In this document: positions 58,766-64,000 of the stretch, in pieces
How the letters are laid out: each line of letters opens with the position of its first letter
How positions within the stretch are numbered: the stretch's first letter is position 1
Position numbers and translations under genes: made by a program
The notes under the pieces: generated by a model
What the model was told of the DNA's origin: nothing
The model's database searches: none
What the model saw: the letters and a program-made list of their open reading frames with translations, nothing else
Source of the DNA: JAICYJ01 sp963737445
GTDB taxonomy: Bacteria > Actinomycetota > Thermoleophilia > Gaiellales > JAICJC01
Length of the DNA stretch: 64,000 nt
NCBI GenBank assembly: GCA_963737445.1
Contig: CAVTSO010000009.1
Coordinates: forward strand, 186,001 to 250,000
Direction of reading: 5' to 3'

Positions 58766-60336
58766 GCCGGGCGATCGACGTCCGCGACGTGTTTCGCATC
58801 CACCGCACGGCGGAGGGCGATGCCGCAGCGCTGCAGGGGCTGACGCTGTCGGTGGAGGAGGGGGAGATCGTCGTCGTGCTGGGGCCGAGCGGAGCCGGCA
58901 AGAGCACGCTGCTGAGAATTCTGGCCGCGCTGGAGCCGCTGTCGGCGGGCACCGCGAACGTCTACGGGCTGGACATCGGCAGCCTGCGCGGTCGCGCCGC
59001 CGCCGACTATCGCGCCCGCCGGCTGGGCATGATCGACCAGCACTACACGCGCGCGCTGCCGCCCGACCTGCGCTGCGAGGAGATCATCGGGCTGCAGCTG
59101 GCGCTGCGCGGCGAGCAGCGGTCGCAGCGGCACGACCGTGCCGCCGAGCTGCTTGCCGCGGTCGGCCTCGGGCGCGCCGCGACGATGCTGCCCGGCCAGC
59201 TCTCGGGTGGCGAGCAGCAGCGGGTGGCGGTGTGCGCGGCGCTCGCGCACCGGCCGCAGCTGCTGCTGGCCGACGAGCCTTCCGGTGAGCTCGACCGCCG
59301 AAACGGCGACATCGTCTACGAGCTGATCCGGGGGCTGGTGCGCGACCAGGGCACGACGGCGGTGATCGTCAGCCACGACCACGGCGCCACCCGGATCGCC
59401 GACCGCACCGTCCGTATCCGCGACGGCCGGCTGAGCGAGGAGTGGCGCGACGGCCGGGCGATGCTGGTGGTCGGGCACGGCGGCTGGGTGCACCTGCCGG
59501 AGCACCTCCGTGCCGGCCTCGGCATCACCTCGCACGTGCAGGCCGACCAGGAGGGTGACGGCGTGGTGCTGCGGCCCGCCCCGGGCACATTCGTGCCGCA
59601 GGAGCAGCCTGCGCCGCCGCCGGCCGTGACCGCGGGATCAGAGCCCGTGGCGGCCCTGCGGCAGGTGACGAAGGCGTTCGGCACGCGGTCGCTGTTCGCC
59701 GGGTACGACGCCGAGTTTCGCCGCGGCGCGATGACCGCAGTGATCGGCCGGTCGGGCTCCGGGAAGAGCACCATGCTGGCGATGCTGGCCGGCCTGGAGC
59801 GGCCCGATTCCGGGGAGGTGCTGGTGCTGGGTCAGCCGCTCTCACGGCTGGATCGCGACGGCCTGGCCGGACTGCGGCGCTCAAGCGTCGCCTACGTCGG
59901 CCAGGAGCCCGGGCTGGTCGGGTTCCTCAGCGCCGAGGAGAACGTCACCTTCACGCTCGGCCTGCGCGGAGTCACCGGTGCCGCCGCCCTCGATCGTGCC
60001 CGCGAATCGCTGTCACGGGTGGGTCTGGGCCCGCGCAGCGACCAGCGCGCCGCCCGGCTCTCGGCCGGCGAACGTCAACGGCTGGCGATCGCCCGTGCGC
60101 TGGCCGCGGGTGCCGACCTGCTGCTGGTGGACGAGCCGACGTCCCGGCTCGACCAGGCCAACGCCGAGTCGGTGGCGGCGCTGCTGGCAGACGCGGCGGC
60201 CAGCAGGTCGCTGGCGGTGGTCTGCGCCACCCACGACCCGCTGCTGATCGAGTGCGCCGGGGTGGAGATGCGCCTCGACGATGAGCCGTCGGCGGCCGAG
60301 GCATCCGTGCCCGGTGCGGGCGCCGTCGTAGACTGA
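58762..60336 (+). CDS. Tandem ABC ATPase (two nucleotide-binding domains)
   Basis: A 524-residue protein with two complete nucleotide-binding domains. The first has Walker A GPSGAGKST, signature LSGGEQQRV, Walker B LLLADEPSGELD and switch SHDH. The second has Walker A GRSGSGKST, signature LSAGERQRL, Walker B LLLVDEPTSRLD and switch ATHD. Both active sites look competent. A linker of about 85 residues (QADQEGDGVVLRPAPG onward) joins them. The GTG start overlaps the permease stop. The pair forms a complete exporter or mechanotransmission complex. Confidence 0.92.
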   Translation: MSRAIDVRDVFRIHRTAEGDAAALQGLTLSVEEGEIVVVLGPSGAGKSTLLRILAALEPLSAGTANVYGLDIGSLRGRAAADYRARRLGMIDQHYTRALPPDLRCEEIIGLQLALRGEQRSQRHDRAAELLAAVGLGRAATMLPGQLSGGEQQRVAVCAALAHRPQLLLADEPSGELDRRNGDIVYELIRGLVRDQGTTAVIVSHDHGATRIADRTVRIRDGRLSEEWRDGRAMLVVGHGGWVHLPEHLRAGLGITSHVQADQEGDGVVLRPAPGTFVPQEQPAPPPAVTAGSEPVAALRQVTKAFGTRSLFAGYDAEFRRGAMTAVIGRSGSGKSTMLAMLAGLERPDSGEVLVLGQPLSRLDRDGLAGLRRSSVAYVGQEPGLVGFLSAEENVTFTLGLRGVTGAAALDRARESLSRVGLGPRSDQRAARLSAGERQRLAIARALAAGADLLLVDEPTSRLDQANAESVAALLADAAASRSLAVVCATHDPLLIECAGVEMRLDDEPSAAEASVPGAGAVVD

Positions 60337-60408
60337 TGTGGCGGCGCCTGCGGGCCGGTGGGCGTTGATGTCGGTACCATTCACCGGATCGCCTTGGCAC
60401 GTACCTGG

Positions 60409-61041
60409 ATGAGATCGTCAGCCGTCGCGCCACTGCTCGTGGCGCTGCTGGCGCTTGCCGCGAGCGGCTGCGGCCAGGGCGGCGCCGACGCGGCCACCAC
60501 CAGCAAGCCGAAGTGCCCGGCGGCTCTGAAGCTCGGCTGGCAGACGCTGGCCAACCGCATCGACACCGACGTCTACTGCCCGGCCTGGCTGCCCAACCCG
60601 CTGGTGGGGAAGATCGACAAGGGCGAGGCCGGGGCGGCCGACAACGCCGTCCTGTCGGTGTCGAAGGACAAGAGCTACCTGGCCAGCTGGATCTGGGTCG
60701 AGGCCCAGACCGGCGAGGTGCACGTGATCCTGCGCGCCTATCCCGGCCGCACCACCATCCCGACCTGCGTGCTGACCGAGGCCGGCTCGGGCAAGCAGGT
60801 CAAGCACCGCGTGCCGTGCTTCGCCGACCCACACGGAACCGTCCACGCCGGGCCGATCACGGCGACCCTGTACACGGTCAACCAGGGCGCCGACCAGTGG
60901 CACCTCGTCTACGCCTGGCGCCACGCCGGATCCCTGTACACGGCCAGCCAGCACGTCGCCGCTCCGCTCACCTACGACACCGTCAACGCCGACCTGCGGC
61001 GGATCCTGACGCACCTGGTCGTGGTCAAGCCGGCCGCCTGA
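60409..61041 (+). CDS. Lipoprotein, paralogue A
   Basis: A 210-residue exported protein: signal helix MRSSAVAPLLVALLALAASG followed by Cys21 (lipobox ASGC), then KCPAALKLGWQTLANRIDTDVYCPAWLPNPLVGKI. The repeated CP/WLP pattern and the later VPCFADP cysteine match the gene at 62470, so both belong to one unrecognised family with probable disulfides. The C-terminal half is beta-rich. ATG at 60409 gives the signal peptide; the upstream frame is not needed. Function unknown; possibly linked to the ABC system just upstream. Confidence 0.75.
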   Translation: MRSSAVAPLLVALLALAASGCGQGGADAATTSKPKCPAALKLGWQTLANRIDTDVYCPAWLPNPLVGKIDKGEAGAADNAVLSVSKDKSYLASWIWVEAQTGEVHVILRAYPGRTTIPTCVLTEAGSGKQVKHRVPCFADPHGTVHAGPITATLYTVNQGADQWHLVYAWRHAGSLYTASQHVAAPLTYDTVNADLRRILTHLVVVKPAA

Positions 61042-61042
61042 C

Positions 61043-62455
61043 GTGGAGCTGACACGCAGGCAGCTGCTGGCCGGCGTCGGCGCGACCACGCTGGCCGCGG
61101 CCGGGATCTACGAGCTGGCCGAGCGCGCCGGCCGCGCACCCAGCCGGCCCGTGGTCAGGGCGCGGCCGCCCGAGCAGCACGTGCTGGGCGGGCTGCGGGT
61201 CGTCACGGACAACGACGTCGAGGTGGTGGTGCCGCCGCTGCACCATGAGATCGTCACGTTCCGGCTGCCCGCCGGCGGCCCCGCCGACCTGCGCGACGCG
61301 CAGCGGCGGCTGGCACAGACGCTGGCAGGACTCGACCAGGACTACCCGTCCAGCCCCGCCGGTCTGGGCGTGACCGTGGGGTGGGGGCTGCCGTACTTCA
61401 GGGGCCCGGTGGCGGCGCCGGCGCGTGACCACGTCCCGGTCGATCGCCGCGCCTCCCAGGCGGCCGGGCACCCGGTCTCGGTGCTGCTGGACGCGATCCG
61501 CTTCCCGAGCGATACGAACGGCGTGCTGCTCGAGCAGAACGACGCGGTGCTGCTGCTGCGCAGCGACAACCCGGCGCACATCCACGACGCCCACGAGCGG
61601 CTGGTCGGAACCCTCGACGTATGGCGGCCGACCAGCATCCGCCGCGGCTTCCTGGGCGGCGGCTTCGACGGCGGCGAGGCGCTGCCGCACAAGCTGGCGG
61701 CTGCAGCCGGCGTCCCGGGTGCCGACCTGATCCCGGAGCAGGCCGAGCTGTTCCTGGGATTCACGTCCACGCAGAAGGCGTCGCTGGGGCCCGAGCGGAT
61801 CGCGAACATCGAGACGCTGGGCTACTCGGACGGCGGCCCCGGCGGCTACTTCCGGCAGGGCACCACGATGCACGTCTCGCACATCTTCGAGGACCTGGAA
61901 TCCTGGTTCCTGACCTTCGATCGCGGCCAGCGGGCTGCCACCGTGTTCGGCCCGGCGCGGAACGTGCCCGAGGGGACGCTGACCGTCAGCCAGGGCAAGG
62001 ACGACGTGCCGACCGTGGCCGCGATCCGCAAGGATGCCTCAAAGTTCGCGCGCATCGGCCACAGCCCCGCCATCCAGCAGACCTCGCGGCTGGCGGCGGA
62101 CGTGGTCGGGAGCGACGGCACCACCTATGCGAAGGGCACGGCGGTGCCGATCCGCGCCGACTTCAACACGCTCGACAACCCGTTCTACTGGAGCGCCGAC
62201 CCGGGCCGCGACAGTCTCAGCCCCGAGGCCCGGGCCGGCCTGCACTTCGTCGTGTTCAACCCCACCAGCGACGACTTTCACCGAAACCGGCTGGCCATGG
62301 ACGGGGTGCTGCCGGGCGGCCGGCGGCTGCCGCTGGCACCGCGCGACCCCGGCCAGGGGTTCAACTCGGTGCTGACGACCACGCACAGGCAGAGCTTCCT
62401 GGTGCCGCCGCGGCGGCATCGGGCGTTCCCGCTGGTCGAGTTCCTGTCGCAGTAG
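61043..62455 (+). CDS. Tat-exported DyP-peroxidase-like protein (DUF7405 pattern)
   Basis: A 470-residue protein with a Tat signal (ELTRRQLLAGVGATTLAAAGIY) containing the twin arginines. The fold pattern is that of dye-decolourising peroxidases and the related DUF7405 group: ELFLGFTSTQKASLG and LGYSDGGPGGYFRQGTTMHVSHIFEDLESW in place of the canonical GFxDG, and a later FARIGHSPAIQQTSR where the haem-ligand His would lie. Because the canonical GxxDG and haem His are displaced, peroxidase activity is uncertain. GTG start 1 base after the lipoprotein gene's stop, so co-transcribed. Confidence 0.6.
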   Translation: MELTRRQLLAGVGATTLAAAGIYELAERAGRAPSRPVVRARPPEQHVLGGLRVVTDNDVEVVVPPLHHEIVTFRLPAGGPADLRDAQRRLAQTLAGLDQDYPSSPAGLGVTVGWGLPYFRGPVAAPARDHVPVDRRASQAAGHPVSVLLDAIRFPSDTNGVLLEQNDAVLLLRSDNPAHIHDAHERLVGTLDVWRPTSIRRGFLGGGFDGGEALPHKLAAAAGVPGADLIPEQAELFLGFTSTQKASLGPERIANIETLGYSDGGPGGYFRQGTTMHVSHIFEDLESWFLTFDRGQRAATVFGPARNVPEGTLTVSQGKDDVPTVAAIRKDASKFARIGHSPAIQQTSRLAADVVGSDGTTYAKGTAVPIRADFNTLDNPFYWSADPGRDSLSPEARAGLHFVVFNPTSDDFHRNRLAMDGVLPGGRRLPLAPRDPGQGFNSVLTTTHRQSFLVPPRRHRAFPLVEFLSQ

Positions 62456-62469
62456 TTCGCTCGCGAGAG

Positions 62470-63063
62470 TCAGGCAGCTGAGGCTTGCACCGGCACCAGC
62501 CCCTTCACGATCCGGGCCACGGTCGCCTTCGCCGTGGCCGCCGTGTAAGGGTCGATCACGTGCAGGCTGACCACGTAGGTGTTGCCGCCGCCGCGGAAGA
62601 CCGCGGCGATGTGCCCGGTGCTGGAGCCGCGGTTTCGCGTGTACCACGTGACCCTGTGACCTCCCAGCGTCTCGGTGCCGTCACGTCCGCCGTAGCAGGG
62701 CACCCCGCCGCACCGGTGCGGCCACGTGCCGGGGGCATAGCCCTCGAACACGATGTGGATCAGCTGGCTGAAGTCGTCGGAGCGCCAGACGAAGTGCAGC
62801 TGCCAGAAGCGGCCCGGCGATGCGGCCGTGTTCAGGTCGCCCCCGATCACGCCGTCGATGTAGATGGGAAGCCATGTGGGACAGAACACAGTCATGTGCA
62901 CGCGGTTCGCCCACCGGTGCCAACCGGCGGCGCGAACCGACGGGCAGCTCGCGGATGCCGTATGGTCGCTTGAAACGGTGTCTGCGCGGCTGCTTCCACA
63001 AGCCGCGGTGGCGAGAACCAGTGCCACGGCCAGGAGCACCGTCTTCAGTTTTGCTGTTCGCAA
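62470..63063 (-). CDS. Lipoprotein, paralogue B
   Basis: A 197-residue exported protein with signal KLKTVLLAVALVLATAAC and lipobox Cys22 (TAAC). It shares with the gene at 60409 the block CPSVRAAGWHRWANRV, MTVFCPTWLP, VPCYGG and the C-terminal HVIDPYTAATAKATVARIVKGL. It converges on the peroxidase-like gene (15 bases between stops). Family unrecognised; the conserved Cys and Trp residues suggest a stable extracytoplasmic fold. Confidence 0.75.
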   Translation of the reverse strand: MRTAKLKTVLLAVALVLATAACGSSRADTVSSDHTASASCPSVRAAGWHRWANRVHMTVFCPTWLPIYIDGVIGGDLNTAASPGRFWQLHFVWRSDDFSQLIHIVFEGYAPGTWPHRCGGVPCYGGRDGTETLGGHRVTWYTRNRGSSTGHIAAVFRGGGNTYVVSLHVIDPYTAATAKATVARIVKGLVPVQASAA

Positions 63064-63187
63064 TGTGTCGTCCGAATCGCCCGTCAGGCTTGTGCTACGT
63101 GTTTAGGAATGGTAAATACCACAGTCGCCAAACGGCGCCCGGGTGCCAGACCGGCCCGGCACAAACTCCCGACGATGGAGGAACGTG

Positions 63188-64000
63188 ATGGGGAAGGTTC
63201 GAATCCGAGCCATACCGATCGTTGCAGTCCTTGCGCTTGCAGTAGCTGCCGGCTGCGGAAGCAGCAGCAGCAGCTCCAGCGGCGGTGGTGGCGGGAATGC
63301 GGGCGCCCCAGTCAACATCTCCACCTGCCACGCGCCTGTGGGCAAGGGGCAGTTCACGATCGTGTCCGACCTGCCGCGGCAGGGCTCCAACAAGATCCAG
63401 ACCGACCAGATGGTGGAGGCCATCCAGATGGTGCTGGCCCAGAATCACTACAAGGCCGGGAAGTACACGCTCCAGTACCAGGATTGCGATGACTCGACGG
63501 CACAGGCCGGAGCGTACGACCCGGCGACGTGCACCTCGAACGCGAACGCCTACATTCGCGATCCCAGCGTGATCGGCGACCTCGGCACGCTGAACTCGCC
63601 CTGCGCCAAGCTCCAGATCCCGGTCCTGAACCGGGTCGGCATGATCGAGATCAGCGGCGCCAACACCAACCTCGGCATCACTCAGCCGAGCGGCGAGCCC
63701 GGCGAGCCCGAGAAGTACTACCCCAGCGGCATCCGCAACTACGCGCGCGTGGTCGCGGTTGACAACTCGCAGGGCGCGGTGGACGCAACGCTGGCGCAGA
63801 AGCTGGGCGCCAAGAGCGTATACGTGCTCGACGACAAGGAGTCCTACGGTGTCGGCGTGGCCGACTTCTTCCAGAAAGCGGCGACGCAGCTGGGCCTGAA
63901 GATTGCCGGCCGCGACTCGTGGGATCCCAAGGCGCCCAACTACCAGGCGCTGATGCAGAAGATCAAGGCCACCAACCCGGACGCGATCTTCCTGGGCGGC
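63188..64000 (+). CDS. Branched-chain amino acid ABC transporter substrate-binding lipoprotein (LivJ-like), partial
   Basis: The frame opens at an ATG with GGAGGA 5 bases upstream and runs off the right edge (271 codons visible). The signal peptide IPIVAVLALAVAAG and lipobox Cys23 are followed by a serine/glycine linker and a type I periplasmic binding domain (QGSNKIQTDQMVEAIQMVL, GDLGTLNSPCAKLQIPVLN, SVYVLDDKESYGVGVADFFQKAATQLGLKI, IKATNPDAIFLGG). This is the Peripla_BP_6 family of Leu/Ile/Val or general amide-binding proteins; the rest of the liv operon presumably lies outside. It is divergent from lipoprotein paralogue B. Confidence 0.92.
   Translation, partial: MGKVRIRAIPIVAVLALAVAAGCGSSSSSSSGGGGGNAGAPVNISTCHAPVGKGQFTIVSDLPRQGSNKIQTDQMVEAIQMVLAQNHYKAGKYTLQYQDCDDSTAQAGAYDPATCTSNANAYIRDPSVIGDLGTLNSPCAKLQIPVLNRVGMIEISGANTNLGITQPSGEPGEPEKYYPSGIRNYARVVAVDNSQGAVDATLAQKLGAKSVYVLDDKESYGVGVADFFQKAATQLGLKIAGRDSWDPKAPNYQALMQKIKATNPDAIFLGG

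Overview
The window is a chromosome segment of a very GC-rich bacterium that uses GTG starts and 1-8 nt stop/start overlaps heavily. The gene set fits a high-GC actinobacterium, and my best guess is the Thermoleophilia (Solirubrobacterales/Gaiellales). It includes Rex, a potassium-independent membrane pyrophosphatase, a GCS2 glutamate-cysteine ligase, a family-4 uracil-DNA glycosylase, amino-acid permeases fused to UspA domains, and leaderless-looking promoters. That placement is inference; no rRNA or marker phylogeny was available.

Layout. 1-8.1 kb: accessory and degraded genes: a partial lipoprotein, an S15 peptidase, a phoX fragment abutting an IS110 transposase fragment, an APH-type phosphotransferase, an oxidoreductase, a frameshifted hydrolase/cyclase fusion and a DUF4188 protein. 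8.1-15.1 kb: an integrated element of about 7.05 kb, bounded by perfect 20-bp direct repeats that lie on the first codons of a glyoxalase gene. It carries a tyrosine recombinase with a nonsense codon, a pyruvate-kinase-like protein and a TreT-type trehalose synthase. Its insertion separated an AraC-DinB regulator from the glyoxalase gene. 16.1-23 kb: housekeeping genes: DUF2520-panC-panB, uracil-DNA glycosylase, tsaE-tsaB-rimI-tsaD-glutaredoxin, and rex. 23-33.7 kb: a glycosyltransferase, glutamate-cysteine ligase, methylthioadenosine phosphorylase, hppA and two APC-UspA transporters. 33.7-38.9 kb: hom, two TrkA proteins, thrC-thrB and a HAD-like gene. 39-46.3 kb: an Ig-repeat secreted protein, a UvrD/PcrA helicase, an NlpC/P60 hydrolase and an MFS exporter. 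46.5 kb: tRNA-Val(GAC), followed by a loosely packed accessory stretch to about 51 kb. 51-64 kb: a response regulator, a TlpA-MauE redox pair, a GNAT/deacetylase/J-domain operon, an FtsX permease with a tandem ATPase, two paralogous lipoproteins around a Tat-exported peroxidase-like protein, and the start of a LivJ-type binding protein.

Themes. Threonine synthesis (hom, thrB, thrC), pantothenate synthesis (panB, panC, and DUF2520 as a possible partner), tRNA t6A modification (tsaB, tsaD, tsaE), redox sensing and thiol chemistry (rex, glutaredoxin, glutamate-cysteine ligase, TlpA-MauE) and trehalose or carbon metabolism on the mobile element. At least six genes are broken by a net one-base indel in G/C-rich sequence, including uvrD and the methylthioadenosine phosphorylase gene. 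This looks more like residual assembly error than true decay and should be corrected before these genes are called pseudogenes.
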